Below are positions 49,891-60,994 of a DNA stretch of 64,000 nucleotides, piece by piece. Below the pieces are notes generated by a model. The model did no database searches. It saw nothing but the letters and a program-made list of their open reading frames with translations, and had not been told where the DNA came from. The stretch lies in NCBI RefSeq assembly GCF_009765775.1, contig NZ_LMUU01000158.1, positions 119,032 through 183,031 of the forward strand, given 5' to 3'. Position numbers and translations under genes: made by a program. The DNA is from Beijerinckia sp. L45. Its GTDB lineage: Bacteria; Pseudomonadota; Alphaproteobacteria; Rhizobiales; Beijerinckiaceae. The number at the start of each line of letters is the position of its first letter. The stretch's first letter is position 1.

Positions 49891-52719
49891 ATGCTGGGTT
49901 CTCTCGCGAAAAAGGTGTTTGGCTCGTCGAACGACCGGCGGCTGAAGGGCTATCGGCCGAAAGTCGCGGCGATCAATGCCCTCGAGCCGGAACTGGTCGC
50001 GCTGAGCGACGCCGATCTCGCCGCGCGGACCACGATGTTCCGCGAGCAGCTCGCCAGCGGCAAGACCCTCGACGACATTCTGGTCCCGGCCTTTGCTACC
50101 GTGCGTGAGGCGGCCAAGCGTGTCTTCGGCCAGCGCCACTTCGATGTGCAGCTCATCGGCGGCATGGTCCTGCACGAGCGCGGCATCGCCGAGATGCGCA
50201 CCGGCGAAGGCAAGACCCTGGTGGCGACGCTTGCCGCCTACCTCAACGCTCTGGAAGGCAAGGGCGTCCACGTCATCACCGTGAACGACTATCTCGCCCG
50301 CCGCGACGCCGAGTGGATGGGCCAGCTATATAATTTTCTGGGCCTGAGCTTCGGCATCATCGTCCACGGCCTCGACGACGCGGAGCGCAAGAACAGCTAC
50401 GCTGCCGACATCACCTATGGCACCAACAACGAGTTCGGCTTCGACTATCTGCGCGATAACATGAAATACGAGCTCGAGCAGATGAGCCAGCGCGGGCACA
50501 ATTTTGCGATCGTCGACGAAGTGGACTCGATTCTCATCGACGAAGCGCGGACGCCGCTGATCATTTCCGGGCCGTCCGACGACAAGTCCGAGCTCTACAA
50601 TCTCGTCGACAAAGTCATTCCGTTGCTGCTGCCGGAAGATTTCGACCTCGACGAGAAGGCCCGCACCACCAACCTGACCGAAGCCGGAAACGAGCATATC
50701 GAGACCCTGCTGCAGGATCTCGGCGCCTTGACCGAAGGCTCGCTCTACGAGGCGCATAACGTCACGCTCGTGCACCACGTCAACCAGGCGTTGCGCGCCC
50801 ACAAGCTGTTCCTGCGCGACAAGGACTATATCGTCCGCGACGGCGAGCTTGTCATCATCGACGAATTTACCGGCCGCATGATGCAGGGTCGCCGCTTCTC
50901 CGAGGGGCTGCATCAGGCCCTGGAGGCGAAAGAGCACGTCCAGGTCATGCCGGAGAACGTGACGCTCGCCTCCATCACGTTCCAGAACTACTTCCGCCTC
51001 TACAAGAAGCTCGCCGGCATGACCGGCACCGCGGCCACCGAGGCCGACGAGTTCGCGGAAATCTACAAGCTCGAAGTCGTGGAGATCCCGACCAACCGGC
51101 CGGTGAAGCGCCTCGACGAGCATGACGAAGTTTACCGCTCCTACGAGGAGAAGCTGAAGGCGATCGTCCGCGAGATCGAGGGCGCCAACGCCAAGATGCA
51201 GCCGATGCTGGTCGGCACGACCTCGATCGAGAAATCCGAGCAGCTCGCCGACTTCCTGGTCAAGGAGGGCTATACGCTGCTCGACGTCTCCGAACCGGCA
51301 GCCCTTCAAAAACTCTACGCCGCGGCCCGCGCCGGCACGCCGTCGAAACTGTTCACCGTGCTGAACGCCCGCTTCCATCAGCAGGAAGCGTTTATCGTTG
51401 CCGAGGCCGGCGTCCCCGGCGCCATCACCGTCGCCACCAACATGGCCGGCCGCGGCACCGACATCCAGCTCGGCGGCAACGTCGAGATGCGCGTTGCCCA
51501 TGAACTTGCCGACGTGCCGCCCGGCGAGGAGCGCGATGTCCGTGAGGCGGAAATCAGGCTCGAGGTCGCAGCCTTCCGCGAACAGGCGATTGCCGCTGGC
51601 GGTCTCTACATCATCGGCACCGAGCGCCACGAAAGCCGGCGTATCGACAACCAGCTGCGTGGCCGCGCCGGTCGCCAGGGCGATCCAGGCCGCTCAAAGT
51701 TCTTCCTGTCGCTGAAGGACGACCTGATGCGCATCTTCGGCTCCGACCGCATGGAGAACATGCTGGTCAAGCTGGGATTGAAGGAGGACGAGGCCATCGT
51801 CCACCCGTGGATCAATAAGGCGCTGGAGAAAGCGCAGCAGAAGGTCGAGGCGCGCAACTTCGACATGCGCAAGAACGTCCTGAAATACGACGACGTGATG
51901 AACGACCAGCGCAAGGTGGTATTCGAGCAGCGCCGCGAGATGATGGGCAAGGACTCTCTCGAGGAGATGATCGGCGAGATGCGCCAGGGCGTCGTCGACG
52001 ACGTCGTCAGCAAGTTCGTGCCGCGCGACTCCTATCCCGAGACCTGGGACGTCGCCGCGATGGCGCAGGCCGTCGATGCGGCGCTCAATATCGCGCCACC
52101 CCTGGCCGAGTGGCAGAAGGAAGAGGGGATCGGCGACGAGGAGATGCGCGAGCGTCTGCATGCGGCTGCCGATGCCGGCTATACGGCCCGGGTCGAGAAG
52201 AACGGTCCCGACGTCATGCGCTACGTCGAGAAGCAGGTCATCCTGCAGGTCCTCGACCATCTCTGGCGCGAGCATCTCGTGACGCTCGACCATCTGCGTC
52301 AGGTGATCGGCTGGCGTGGCCTCGCGCAGCGCGATCCGCTGAACGAGTACAAGTCCGAGGCTTTCGACCTGTTCGATCAGCTTATCGTCCAGCTGCGCGA
52401 GACGGCCACGGCGCAGCTGACCCACCTCGAAGTCGCCTTCGAGCAGCCGGACGCACAGATGCCGCCGATGCAGGCGTCGCATTTCGAGCCGCTGTCGAGT
52501 GCCGACGGCGTCCAGCAGCTGTCGAGCCGGATGGGCTCGGCAGACTACGTGCCTCAGGGTGGTGCGACGGTGATGGACGCGCTGGGTGGTGGGGAGACAG
52601 CCATGATGGACCGCGATGCCAACGATCCCGCGACCTGGGGCAAGGTGGCGCGCAACGAGCTCTGCCCTTGCGGTTCGGGCAAGAAGTATAAGCACTGCCA
52701 CGGCGCGCTGAGCGCCTGA
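49891..52719 (+). CDS. secA: Protein translocase ATPase SecA
   Basis: A 942-residue motor pushing preproteins through SecYEG. Walker [14 protein letters not shown] is near residue 104, the [14 protein letters not shown] block near 209, [11 protein letters not shown] in nucleotide-binding domain 2, and a C-terminal zinc-binding [21 protein letters not shown] lies eight bases before ATG 49891. It is a single-gene unit; 85 bases separate it from the exonuclease gene. Confidence 0.97.
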   Translation: MLGSLAKKVFGSSNDRRLKGYRPKVAAINALEPELVALSDADLAARTTMFREQLASGKTLDDILVPAFATVREAAKRVFGQRHFDVQLIGGMVLHERGIAEMRTGEGKTLVATLAAYLNALEGKGVHVITVNDYLARRDAEWMGQLYNFLGLSFGIIVHGLDDAERKNSYAADITYGTNNEFGFDYLRDNMKYELEQMSQRGHNFAIVDEVDSILIDEARTPLIISGPSDDKSELYNLVDKVIPLLLPEDFDLDEKARTTNLTEAGNEHIETLLQDLGALTEGSLYEAHNVTLVHHVNQALRAHKLFLRDKDYIVRDGELVIIDEFTGRMMQGRRFSEGLHQALEAKEHVQVMPENVTLASITFQNYFRLYKKLAGMTGTAATEADEFAEIYKLEVVEIPTNRPVKRLDEHDEVYRSYEEKLKAIVREIEGANAKMQPMLVGTTSIEKSEQLADFLVKEGYTLLDVSEPAALQKLYAAARAGTPSKLFTVLNARFHQQEAFIVAEAGVPGAITVATNMAGRGTDIQLGGNVEMRVAHELADVPPGEERDVREAEIRLEVAAFREQAIAAGGLYIIGTERHESRRIDNQLRGRAGRQGDPGRSKFFLSLKDDLMRIFGSDRMENMLVKLGLKEDEAIVHPWINKALEKAQQKVEARNFDMRKNVLKYDDVMNDQRKVVFEQRREMMGKDSLEEMIGEMRQGVVDDVVSKFVPRDSYPETWDVAAMAQAVDAALNIAPPLAEWQKEEGIGDEEMRERLHAAADAGYTARVEKNGPDVMRYVEKQVILQVLDHLWREHLVTLDHLRQVIGWRGLAQRDPLNEYKSEAFDLFDQLIVQLRETATAQLTHLEVAFEQPDAQMPPMQASHFEPLSSADGVQQLSSRMGSADYVPQGGATVMDALGGGETAMMDRDANDPATWGKVARNELCPCGSGKKYKHCHGALSA

Positions 52720-52803
52720 TCGCTGCAGGATGACAATGTCTCATTCGCCGCCACGGGGCGGCATCGTCTCCAGCAAGCAGGAGACGAACGTCCGGCGTGA
52801 CCG

Positions 52804-53616
52804 ATGCGCCTGAGCGTCGCCACCTGGAACATCAATTCCGTCCGCCTTCGCATCAACCTCGTCGAACGCTTCCTCGCCGAGCACAGGCCCGACGTACTGT
52901 GCCTGCAGGAGACCAAGTGCCGCGACGCCGAGTTTCCGCTCGGCGCTTTTCGGCAGTTCGGTTACGAGCACATCGCGATCAACGGCCAGAAGGGCTATCA
53001 CGGTGTCGCCATCGCCTCGAAAGTGCCGATCTCGCTGATCGAGCGGCGCGGGTTCTGCGACAAGGGCGATGCCCGCCATATCGCTGTGACCCTGGCGCCC
53101 GAAGGGCGCGAGCGCCCGATCACCGTGCATAATTTTTACGTGCCGGCCGGCGGCGACGAGCCGGACCCGACGATTAACCCGAAGTTCGAGCACAAGCTCG
53201 CATTTTTGGACGAGATGGCCGCCTGGATGACCAGCGACGGTGTCGCGAGCCAGGACGCGATCCTGGTCGGCGACCTCAACGTTGCGCCGCTCGAGCACGA
53301 CGTCTGGAGCCACAAAGCGCTCTTGAAGATCGTCAGCCATACGCCGATCGAGGTGGAGAAGCTCGGCCTCGCTCAGGGGGCCGGGCCCTGGATCGACGCG
53401 CTGCGCCGCTACGTGCCCGATGACCAAAAACTATACACCTGGTGGAGCTATCGCGCGCCGGACTGGGCCAAGGCCAACAAGGGCCGCCGGCTCGACCACA
53501 TCTGGGTCAGCGAAAGTCTCGGTGAGCGTCTGGATGGTATGACGATCGTCAGAGATGCCCGCGGCTGGGAGCGGCCGTCGGATCATGTCCCTGTGCTGGT
53601 GCACCTGGAGCTTTAG
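52804..53616 (+). CDS. xthA: Exodeoxyribonuclease III (AP endonuclease)
   Basis: A 270-residue EEP-fold enzyme repairing abasic sites. Motifs: WNINSVRLR, LQETKC with the metal Glu, GYHGVAIASK, VGDLNVAP, RLDHIW and the final SDHVPVLVHL with the catalytic His. It may share the secA transcript but has its own spacing. Confidence 0.95.
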   Translation: MRLSVATWNINSVRLRINLVERFLAEHRPDVLCLQETKCRDAEFPLGAFRQFGYEHIAINGQKGYHGVAIASKVPISLIERRGFCDKGDARHIAVTLAPEGRERPITVHNFYVPAGGDEPDPTINPKFEHKLAFLDEMAAWMTSDGVASQDAILVGDLNVAPLEHDVWSHKALLKIVSHTPIEVEKLGLAQGAGPWIDALRRYVPDDQKLYTWWSYRAPDWAKANKGRRLDHIWVSESLGERLDGMTIVRDARGWERPSDHVPVLVHLEL

Positions 53617-53651
53617 AGCGGCGAGACTCGCTTTGATGGGCGCGTATCGTA

Positions 53652-54095
53652 CTACCCCTCCAAGGCCTCGATCCGCAGCATGTCGAGATCCTGGCCCAGC
53701 GCATCGAGACGGTCTGCCAGGGTGCGGCGCAGACGGACGGCGCTGTCGGGATATTCGGCCAGAACCCGATGAAACAGCGATCGCGAGATCTTCAGCACGC
53801 TGGACGGCTCCCGCGCCAGGGCAGTGGCGGGGCGCCGCGTCTCCGCGAGCAAGGCTGTATCGCCGAGCAGCGTCGGCGCATGGGCGATGGTCGCGGGTCC
53901 GTCGGCTTCCAGCGCGATCGAACCGCTGCGGATGACGTAGCCGCCATCCGACACATCGCCACGGCGGAACAAAATGTCCCCGGCGCGCAGGATCCGGGTC
54001 TCGGCAGAGAACGCGATGAGACGCAAGGCTTCGGGATCGAAATCCCGCAGGGTCGGATTGCGCGCGAGATCGCGGACATCATCCACTAACGCCAT
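53652..54095 (-). CDS. Cyclic nucleotide-binding (cNMP/Crp-type sensor) domain protein
   Basis: A 147-residue single cyclic-nucleotide-binding domain: ILRAGDILFRRGDVSDGGYVIRSG then the phosphate cassette region with LLGDTALLAETRRPATALA. There is no DNA-binding helix-turn-helix, so it is not a complete Crp regulator. It ends about 35 bases past xthA on the other strand and is followed by a response regulator 31 bases upstream, probably one operon. Whether it binds a nucleotide is uncertain because the cassette is diverged. Confidence 0.85.
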   Translation of the reverse strand: MALVDDVRDLARNPTLRDFDPEALRLIAFSAETRILRAGDILFRRGDVSDGGYVIRSGSIALEADGPATIAHAPTLLGDTALLAETRRPATALAREPSSVLKISRSLFHRVLAEYPDSAVRLRRTLADRLDALGQDLDMLRIEALEG

Positions 54096-54126
54096 GCGGT
54101 GTCGTCGCTCCTGAAAGGATCCGGCT

Positions 54127-54813
54127 TTACGGGATCAGCTTGTAGCCGCCGGCTTCGGTCAACAGAAGCGTGGCTTTGGCCGGGTCGGCTTCGATCTTCT
54201 GCCGCAGCCGATAAATATGCGTCTCGAGCGTATGCGTCGTGACGTTGGCGTTATAGCCCCAGACTTCCTTCAAGAGAATGTCGCGGGAGACCACGGCTTG
54301 TCCGGCGCGATAGAGATAGCGCAAAATCGCCGTCTCTTTTTCCGTAAGGCGCAGCTTCTGGCCACCGTCCGTCACCAGCTGCTTGGCGCTCGGCTGGAAC
54401 GTATAGGGCCCGATCCGGAACATCGCCTCGTCGCTGGTCTCGTGCTGGCGCAGGTGGGCCCGCATGCGCGCCAGGAGAACGGCGAAACGAAACGGCTTGG
54501 TGACGTAGTCGTTGGCGCCGGATTCAAGCCCGAGAACCGTGTCGGCCTCGCTATCGTGGCCGGTGAGCAGAATGATCGGGCTCATGAACCCGCCGTCGCG
54601 AAGTTCTTTGACCGCGGCGCGGCCGTCCATGTCGGGGAGGCCGACATCCATCAGCACCAGGTCCGGCCGCTCGGCGCGCGACTTATCGATCGCGCTCTGT
54701 CCGCTTTGCGCCTGGAAGGGCTCGAATTCGTCGTAGAGGGCGAGCTGTTCGGCCAATGCCGCACGCAGATCGTCATCGTCGTCGGCGATCAGGATTTTTC
54801 GCACCTGCATCAT
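54127..54813 (-). CDS. OmpR/PhoB-type response regulator
   Basis: A 228-residue regulator: receiver domain with acidic pocket DDDD (11-15), phosphorylation site Asp56 in LMDVGLPDMDG and Lys106 in VTKPF; then a winged-helix DNA-binding domain (LRLTEKETAILRYL and THTLETHIYRLRQKIE). The protein ends TEAGGYKLIP. No histidine kinase gene is adjacent, so its partner is not evident. The start MM gives two adjacent ATG codons. Confidence 0.93.
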   Translation of the reverse strand: MMQVRKILIADDDDDLRAALAEQLALYDEFEPFQAQSGQSAIDKSRAERPDLVLMDVGLPDMDGRAAVKELRDGGFMSPIILLTGHDSEADTVLGLESGANDYVTKPFRFAVLLARMRAHLRQHETSDEAMFRIGPYTFQPSAKQLVTDGGQKLRLTEKETAILRYLYRAGQAVVSRDILLKEVWGYNANVTTHTLETHIYRLRQKIEADPAKATLLLTEAGGYKLIP

Positions 54814-54967
54814 AGCCTAGTCTCCAGCTCGCGACTCGTGACACAAGTCGCCGAGCAATCGTCTTGAAACCGTCACTGCCCTGCGGATAAGGCGCTCGTG
54901 TGTCCCGCAAAGCCACGGTGGTAAGTTTTCACACATAACGCAAGGCGCCTATCGGATCGAAGCTGCG

Positions 54968-55564
54968 ATGGTCAACAGGCTTAACAAGCATAAGCTCGCC
55001 TTCAGGGTGGCGCCTAGGCCTCGGAGCCAGGGCCGGCTATGTACGACCCTCGTCGTGCGCCGGGGGATTGTCGGCGGCGCAACGGTCCTAGGGCATCTTC
55101 GCGTCCACGCCGCCATCACTTTGACGTGTGTGCTGGGCGGACGCGGCATCGCACACAACAAGCGCGAAGGCGACAAGGCCACGCCGAGTGGAGCGATGCG
55201 TGTGCTGTCCGGCTATTTTCGCGACGACCGCATAGCCCGGCCGCGCTGCCGCGTCCCGCTCAGGCCGCTGAAACAGGATCTCGGATGGTGCGACGACCCG
55301 GCGTCGCCGCTCTACAACCGTCCTGCACCGCTGCCGTTGCGCGAAGGTCACGAGATCATGTGGCGCAAGGACGGGCTCTACGATGTCGTCTTCGTGCTCG
55401 ACTATAATCTGGCGCCACGCCGCAAGGGCCTCGGCAGCGCGATCTTCCTCCACTGCGCGAAGCCGAGCCTGTCGCCGACGCTCGGCTGCGTCGCGCTGCG
55501 ACCGGCCGACATGCGCCGGCTTCTGCCGCGTCTCGCGCGCGGGGTGAAGGTTGTCGTGCTCTAG
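54968..55564 (+). CDS. L,D-transpeptidase (YkuD) fold protein
   Basis: A 198-residue protein with the YkuD catalytic block: an early GDKATPSG and the active-site HCAKPSLSPTLGCVAL, with the conserved His and Cys. The family crosslinks peptidoglycan or anchors lipoproteins. No clear signal peptide is present at the chosen ATG 54968 (the N terminus is basic), so export is uncertain; the true start may differ. Its stop overlaps the convergent zapA gene. Confidence 0.82.
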   Translation: MVNRLNKHKLAFRVAPRPRSQGRLCTTLVVRRGIVGGATVLGHLRVHAAITLTCVLGGRGIAHNKREGDKATPSGAMRVLSGYFRDDRIARPRCRVPLRPLKQDLGWCDDPASPLYNRPAPLPLREGHEIMWRKDGLYDVVFVLDYNLAPRRKGLGSAIFLHCAKPSLSPTLGCVALRPADMRRLLPRLARGVKVVVL

Positions 55565-55935
55565 CTCTGCTCGCGGCCGGCGCCGTTGAGCTCCTGGGCG
55601 ATGCGTTCGATCCGCTCCGCCGCATCGCCGAGCGACACTGCGATTTCATCTGCCAACGCATCGCGAAGCGCTTCGCCTTCCGATTTCGTGGTCCTTAGAC
55701 CCCCCAGTTCGGCCTCCAGCGCTGCAATCTGCGCTCTGGCTTCGCTGAGTTCGTCGGCGACCGTGATTGCGGTCATCATCACCAGCCGCTGGTCGCCGAT
55801 CTCGCCAAAACCCTTGCGGAGCTGGGCGAGCGTCTCGTCGACGTGGCGCGCTAAAGACTGCAGATGCGCCTCCTCGCCTTCGCCGCAGGCCATGCGATAC
55901 ACGCGGCCGGCGATGGTGACCGCTACCGTTGCCAT
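55561..55935 (-). CDS. zapA: Cell division protein ZapA
   Basis: A 124-residue FtsZ-ring stabiliser. The N-terminal beta-alpha domain (VTIAGRVYRMACGEGEEAHL) and the long C-terminal coiled coil (about residues 60-120) are both present. It begins seven bases after the DUF4164 stop, forming the common alphaproteobacterial pair. Confidence 0.92.
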   Translation of the reverse strand: MATVAVTIAGRVYRMACGEGEEAHLQSLARHVDETLAQLRKGFGEIGDQRLVMMTAITVADELSEARAQIAALEAELGGLRTTKSEGEALRDALADEIAVSLGDAAERIERIAQELNGAGREQS

Positions 55936-55942
55936 GTGCGCC

Positions 55943-56236
55943 TCAACCCCGCTCGTCGTCGGCAGCTTCGAGAAGACGGCGCAGGACGCCGCCCGCTTGG
56001 CTCAAGCGGCTCGCGACATCGTCGGTCGCATGTTCCAGGGTCTGGGTTCGTGACAGCGCGGCATCGAGCTCGAGCGCCAGCCGGCTTCGATCGTCCTGCA
56101 TGACCGCAAGCACCTCTTGAAGATCCGCCTTTTCCGCGCCGGTATGGGCAAGCCGACCGCTTGCCGCCTCAAGCTGATCGAGCGCCGACGCCAGACGTTT
56201 GAGCGCCGCTTCAAGACTCGCGGGTCGTGCCATCAC
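55943..56236 (-). CDS. DUF4164 coiled-coil protein
   Basis: A 97-residue, nearly all-helical protein (LEAALKRLASALDQLEA, then a long heptad-like run to the end). The family has no known function and is found beside zapA in alphaproteobacteria, which suggests a role around cell division. It is the first gene of the pair. Confidence 0.85.
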   Translation of the reverse strand: MMARPASLEAALKRLASALDQLEAASGRLAHTGAEKADLQEVLAVMQDDRSRLALELDAALSRTQTLEHATDDVASRLSQAGGVLRRLLEAADDERG

Positions 56237-56637
56237 TCAGGTCCAAATGATCGATTTCATGACGAGAGGGAAACGACTCGGCGGGACACGTCATTTGGCG
56301 TGGCGCGGCTGCGCCCGTCAACGCGACGAATGCGTAATCCCACATGTGAAAGGCCTCAATCGTCAATGCAGCTGTGATTTCATCGAAAAAGACGCTTCGA
56401 GGCTGTAGGCTTGCCTCGCGTCTCGGCGCTTCGTTGCGTTGACAGAGGAGATCGACCTGTTATTCAAACGGCGAATTCCTTCGACAGCTATCCCTTGCCA
56501 TCGCGACCTTGCCCATAATCGTGGCAACGGGGCGGCACGACCCGGCATGCGGATCGAAGGAGCCCGGGCACCGACGGCGACGCGGCCCTATATCGAGGTC
56601 CCACGGCACGCGTGGAGGCCGAAGGAGACGATGTTCG
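56237..56637. other. Intergenic region between DUF4164-zapA and gap
   Basis: 401 bases without a convincing gene. It holds the probable gap promoter and a long leader. In many relatives a transketolase gene lies in this position; here it is absent. I looked for a 6S RNA because of the zapA neighbourhood but could not build a supported structure. Confidence 0.5.
56439..56466 (+). promoter_or_regulatory. Probable sigma-70-type promoter of gap-pgk-fba
   Basis: TTGACA at 56439-56444 and TATTCA at 56461-56466 with a 16-base spacer, about 170 bases before gap. The -35 is a perfect match; the -10 is weak. Confidence 0.5.
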
Positions 56638-57660
56638 ATGACAATTCGGGTGGCGATCAACGGGTTCGGACGCATCGGGCGCAATATTCTCCGCGCGATC
56701 GCGGAATCCGGGCGCACGGACATCCAGGTCGTGGCGATCAACGACCTCGGACCCGTCGAGACCAATGCCCACCTGCTGCGCTACGATAGTGTCCATGGCC
56801 GCTTTCCCGGCACGGTGACGGTCGACGGCGACACGATCGCCATCACCCATGGCGCGTTCAAGTCGGGGCCCATCAAGGTCACGGCGATCCGCAATCCGGA
56901 AGAGCTGCCGCATGGCGCGATGAACGTCGACATCGCGCTGGAGTGTACGGGCCTCTTCACCTCGCGCGACAAGGCGATGGCGCATATCACGGCTGGCGCC
57001 AAGCGGGTGCTGATCTCGGCACCCGGCGAGAAGGCCGATTTGACCGTCGTCTTCGGCGTCAATCACGACAAGCTGACGAAGGATCATATCGTCGTCTCCA
57101 ACGCCTCCTGCACGACGAACTCGCTGGCGCCTGTCGCCAAGGTGCTGAACGACACGGTCGGCATCGAAAAAGGCTTCATGACGACCATCCATTCCTACAC
57201 CGGCGACCAGCCGACGTTGGATACGATGCACAAGGATCTCTACCGCGCCCGCGCCGCGGCGCTGTCGATGATCCCGACCACCACCGGTGCCGCCAAGGCC
57301 GTCGGCCTGGTGCTTCCGGAACTCGCGGGCAAACTCGACGGCTCGTCGATCCGCGTGCCGACCCCGAACGTCTCGGTCGTCGACTTCAAGTTTTTGGCTT
57401 CGCGCAAGACCGACGTCGGCGAGATCAAGGATGCGGTGAAACGCGCCTCGGAGCAGGAGCTCAAGGGCATTTTGGGCTACACCGAGGATCCCAACGTCTC
57501 CATCGACTTCAACCATGACCCGCATTCCTCCATCTTCGCGATGGATCAGGCCAAGGTGATGGACGGCAACTTCGTCCGCGTCGTTTCCTGGTACGACAAT
57601 GAGTGGGGCTTTTCGAACCGCATGGCTGACACGGCCGTGGCGATGGGCAAGCTGCTGTGA
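56638..57660 (+). CDS. gap: Glyceraldehyde-3-phosphate dehydrogenase
   Basis: A 340-residue glycolytic/gluconeogenic enzyme. NAD-binding [10 protein letters not shown] at the N terminus and catalytic Cys158 in [12 protein letters not shown]. The frame opens further upstream to 56509, but ATG 56638 gives the family length, and GAAGGAG at 56621-56627 supports it. The stop overlaps the pgk start. Confidence 0.96.
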   Translation: MTIRVAINGFGRIGRNILRAIAESGRTDIQVVAINDLGPVETNAHLLRYDSVHGRFPGTVTVDGDTIAITHGAFKSGPIKVTAIRNPEELPHGAMNVDIALECTGLFTSRDKAMAHITAGAKRVLISAPGEKADLTVVFGVNHDKLTKDHIVVSNASCTTNSLAPVAKVLNDTVGIEKGFMTTIHSYTGDQPTLDTMHKDLYRARAAALSMIPTTTGAAKAVGLVLPELAGKLDGSSIRVPTPNVSVVDFKFLASRKTDVGEIKDAVKRASEQELKGILGYTEDPNVSIDFNHDPHSSIFAMDQAKVMDGNFVRVVSWYDNEWGFSNRMADTAVAMGKLL

Positions 57661-58979
57661 GCGAGCAGGGCTCCGCGCCGAAAGCGGGCGAAAAGAATGC
57701 CGCGCCGCAGGCGGCGGGGCACGTCGCGGGCGCGCAAGCGGCATCGATGATGTCGCCGGAGTCGGCGAACGAAGCGGCAGGCGGCTCCGGCTTCCGGACC
57801 CTCGACGACGTCGATGTCGCCGGCAAGCGCGTGCTGCTGCGCGTCGATCTCAACGTGCCCATGGCGGACGGCGAGATCCTGGACCGCACCCGCATCACCC
57901 GCATGCTGCCAACGGTGCTGGAAATCGCCGACAAGGGCGGCAAGGTGATTCTGTTGTCGCACTTCGGGCGCCCGAAAAATGGGCCTGACGCGGAAAACTC
58001 GCTGGAGCCGGTGGCGATCGCCATCGAGCGCGAGCTCGGCCGTACCGTCACCTTTGTCGACGATTGCATCGGCCCGCAGGCCGAGACTGCCGTCGCCGCG
58101 ATGGCTGACGGCGACATCGTTCTGCTGGAAAATACACGGTTCCATGCGGGCGAGACCAAGAACGATCCCAAACTGGTGGCCGACATGGCCCGGCTTGGCG
58201 ACCTCTACGTCAACGATGCCTTTTCCGCCGCCCATCGCGCCCACGCCTCGACCGAGGGCTTGGCCCACAAGCTGCCGGCCTATGCCGGCCGCTCGATGGA
58301 AGCCGAACTGCACCATCTGAGTCTGGCGCTAAGCAACCCGACCCGCCCGCTGGCGGCGATCGTCGGCGGGGCCAAAGTGTCGTCGAAGCTCGACCTGCTC
58401 GGCAACCTGATGAAGAAAGTCGATATCCTCATCATCGGCGGCGGGATGGCCAACACTTTCCTCTATGCTCAGGGCAGGTCGGTCGGCATCTCGCTGTGCG
58501 AGAAAGAGATGGCCGACACCGCACGGAAAATCATGGCGGACGCGGCGGCGGCGAAGTGCGAGATCGTGCTGCCGGTCGATGCCGTGGTGGCGGCGAAGTT
58601 CGCAGCCGGCGCCGAGGCTGATGATGCCGACGTCGACGCCATTCCCGACGACAAGATGATCCTCGACATCGGCCCGCAGTCGATCGCCCGTGTCGAGGCG
58701 ATCCTGCAATCGGTGAAGACGCTCGTGTGGAATGGCCCGTTCGGTGCTTTCGAGATCGAGCCTTTCGATCGCGGCACGGTGCGCATCGCTCAGGCGGCGG
58801 CAGCGCTGACCAAGGCCGGCAAGCTCGTCACGGTGGCGGGCGGTGGCGACACGGTGTCGGCGCTCAATGGCGCCGGTGTCACCGATGAGTTCACGTACCT
58901 GTCAACGGCGGGCGGCGCGTTTCTCGAATGGCTGGAAGGTAAGGTCCTGCCCGGCGTCGAGGCGTTGCGCGCGTCTTAA
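57657..58979 (+). CDS. pgk: Phosphoglycerate kinase with N-terminal extension
   Basis: A 440-residue kinase. The conserved fold starts at about residue 46 ([21 protein letters not shown]), with [12 protein letters not shown] and the C-terminal GGGDTVSAL block present. PGK is usually about 395-400 residues; the first 45 here are an Ala/Glu/Ser-rich, low-complexity segment. It is read from GTG 57657, overlapping the gap stop, with an alternative ATG at 57747. The overlap favours GTG. Confidence 0.92.
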   Translation: MSEQGSAPKAGEKNAAPQAAGHVAGAQAASMMSPESANEAAGGSGFRTLDDVDVAGKRVLLRVDLNVPMADGEILDRTRITRMLPTVLEIADKGGKVILLSHFGRPKNGPDAENSLEPVAIAIERELGRTVTFVDDCIGPQAETAVAAMADGDIVLLENTRFHAGETKNDPKLVADMARLGDLYVNDAFSAAHRAHASTEGLAHKLPAYAGRSMEAELHHLSLALSNPTRPLAAIVGGAKVSSKLDLLGNLMKKVDILIIGGGMANTFLYAQGRSVGISLCEKEMADTARKIMADAAAAKCEIVLPVDAVVAAKFAAGAEADDADVDAIPDDKMILDIGPQSIARVEAILQSVKTLVWNGPFGAFEIEPFDRGTVRIAQAAAALTKAGKLVTVAGGGDTVSALNGAGVTDEFTYLSTAGGAFLEWLEGKVLPGVEALRAS

Positions 58980-59041
58980 GATTCAACCATTTCGCCGCCT
59001 CCGCGTTTCAAGGAGACGGCTTTTCGCTCGAAGAGGTCAGC

Positions 59042-60064
59042 ATGAACAAGGATCAGCTTTCGACGGTCGCCAAGGCGATGGTCGCACGCGGCAAGGGTAT
59101 TCTGGCTGCCGATGAATCGACCAGCACGATCAAAAAACGTTTCGACGCGATCAAGACGGAATCGACCGAAGAGACTCGGCGCGACTATCGCGAATTCATG
59201 TTCCGCGCCCAGGCGATGCGCGAGAACATCTCCGGCGTGATCCTCTATGACGAGACGATCCGCCAGAAAGCCAAGGACGGGACGCCGCTGGTCAAGCTGA
59301 TCGAGGCGGCCGGCGCCATCCCCGGCATTAAGGTCGATGCCGGCGCGAAGCCGATGCCGAGTTTTCCCGGCGAGACGATCACCGAAGGCCTCGACGGCCT
59401 GCCGAAGCGGATGAAAGATTATTACGACCTCGGCGCCCGCTTCGCGAAGTGGCGCGCGGTGATCACCATCGCCGACGGCAAGCCGACCGAAGGGTCCGTG
59501 CGCGCCAACATGCAGGCGCTGGCCCGTTATGCCGCGATCTGCCAGGAAGCCAACATCGTCCCGATCGTCGAGCCCGAAGTCCTGATGGATGGCGCACATG
59601 CGATCGAACGTAATTTCGAGGTCACCCGCTTCGTTCTCAAGACGCTCTATGACGAACTCTACATGCACCGTGTCTTCCTCGAAGGCACGATCTTGAAGCC
59701 CAACATGGTCGTGCCTGGCGAGGACGCCACGAAGAAGGCGACGCCGGACGAAGTCGCGGCCTGGACGATCAAGCTGTTCCGCGAGAGCGTGCCGGTCGCG
59801 GTGCCGGGCATCGCGTTCCTGTCGGGCGGCCAGTCCGACGTCGAAGCGACCGCCAATCTCGACGCGATCGCGCGCCTCGGGCCGCAGCCCTGGGGCATCA
59901 CCTTTTCCTATGGTCGTGCGTTGCAGGCGGCGGCGCAGAAGGCTTGGTCCGGCCAGACCGCCCAGGAAGCCGCAGGGCAGGCGGCGTTCAACCACCGCGC
60001 CAGGATGAACGGCCTCGCCATGATCGGCGAGTGGTCGGACAAGACGGAAAAAGCCGCGGCTTAA
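59042..60064 (+). CDS. fba: Class I fructose-bisphosphate aldolase
   Basis: A 340-residue aldolase of the eukaryote-like class I family. The Schiff-base lysine is Lys219 in EGTILKPNMV; KGILAADEST lies at the N terminus and LSGGQSDVEAT near the C terminus. It closes the gap-pgk-fba group, 62 bases after pgk. Class I aldolase of this kind is known in several alphaproteobacteria. A hairpin follows. Confidence 0.95.
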   Translation: MNKDQLSTVAKAMVARGKGILAADESTSTIKKRFDAIKTESTEETRRDYREFMFRAQAMRENISGVILYDETIRQKAKDGTPLVKLIEAAGAIPGIKVDAGAKPMPSFPGETITEGLDGLPKRMKDYYDLGARFAKWRAVITIADGKPTEGSVRANMQALARYAAICQEANIVPIVEPEVLMDGAHAIERNFEVTRFVLKTLYDELYMHRVFLEGTILKPNMVVPGEDATKKATPDEVAAWTIKLFRESVPVAVPGIAFLSGGQSDVEATANLDAIARLGPQPWGITFSYGRALQAAAQKAWSGQTAQEAAGQAAFNHRARMNGLAMIGEWSDKTEKAAA

Positions 60065-60090
60065 GCCGCGCTTCGGACTGAAGGCGCGAG

Positions 60091-60115
60091 TCCCGGCCGA
60101 GACTTTCGGCCGGGA
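60091..60115 (+). terminator. Hairpin after fba
   Basis: TCCCGGCCGA pairs with TCGGCCGGGA over a five-base loop; no T run follows, so termination is uncertain. It lies between fba and the convergent cdh gene. Confidence 0.5.
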
Positions 60116-60142
60116 TCAAGCTGCGATGCTTCGGCCCAGGCT

Positions 60143-60994
60143 CTATTCTGCTGCGCAGGAATGATCCAAAAGGAATTCGCCGTGCCCCTGGTTCGAGCGG
60201 GGGTTTTTGGCGATGAGGGCCAGGAGGTAGAAGCCGTCATCGCCCTTGTCGAACGAGGCGCCGGCCGCAACGATCGTCACCTTGGAGCGATCCGCCTCGG
60301 TCACATGCATCCCGTCTGCCACGAGCTGAAACACGTTGACGTCACGGAGATCGGGGCTCTTGAGCTTCGTCGCCCAGTAGCGGTCGCCATGGAGATCGAA
60401 GGAAAGGCGTGACCACACGCCGGTGTGGATTTCGGCCTCATGGGCCTTCAAGGCGTCCCGCGCGCTGACCTGCATGCAATCGATATGGATGTGCAGCTGA
60501 TCCTGGCTCCGCCCCGGCCGCGAGTTGAGCGCCAGCCCGATATCGTCACGGCGCAGCGGTTTCGGCGCACGCTCCGCCACGAAGTGCCGGGCCTGCCAGG
60601 CATCGGCGAAGTAGTTTTCTGTGCCGGCGGCCTGGAGACCCGCGTGCTCGACGCCTTCGACCCGTGCCGTTGGGGTAACGACGATATGGGTTGTCTCCAG
60701 CGGCGCGCGTACCACGGCAAACCCGGATTCGACGCCCTTGGCGATGTTAACGTCGAGGCAGGGGAACGATGAGCCGGTTAGTCGTGCATTGAGGACGCAG
60801 GCCTGAACGACCTTCCAGAGCAGGCCGCGATCTGCCGATTGCGCGACGGCATAGCTGGCGACCGACAGAAACACCGCTGTCGCTGTCGCAAGAGACATCA
60901 GACGCTGGCTGGGTCGCGCGATCCAGCGGTCGAAGCGCCCGGGCCGTGACGTCTCGTGCCTTCCGATGGGGGCCAACGACGTCAAAAAGCTCAA
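60143..60994 (-). CDS. cdh: CDP-diacylglycerol pyrophosphatase
   Basis: A 283-residue membrane-anchored enzyme that splits CDP-diacylglycerol to phosphatidate and CMP. A hydrophobic segment (about residues 33-52) acts as an uncleaved or cleaved signal; the family's [15 protein letters not shown] and HIT-like [12 protein letters not shown] motifs follow. Its ATG overlaps the bioB stop by four bases, so the two genes are translationally coupled. Confidence 0.88.
   Translation of the reverse strand: MSFLTSLAPIGRHETSRPGRFDRWIARPSQRLMSLATATAVFLSVASYAVAQSADRGLLWKVVQACVLNARLTGSSFPCLDVNIAKGVESGFAVVRAPLETTHIVVTPTARVEGVEHAGLQAAGTENYFADAWQARHFVAERAPKPLRRDDIGLALNSRPGRSQDQLHIHIDCMQVSARDALKAHEAEIHTGVWSRLSFDLHGDRYWATKLKSPDLRDVNVFQLVADGMHVTEADRSKVTIVAAGASFDKGDDGFYLLALIAKNPRSNQGHGEFLLDHSCAAE

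Noticed and set aside
56237-56637. Possible 6S RNA next to zapA and gap
   Set aside because: I could not draw the long stem with a central bubble by eye; a covariance-model search would decide.
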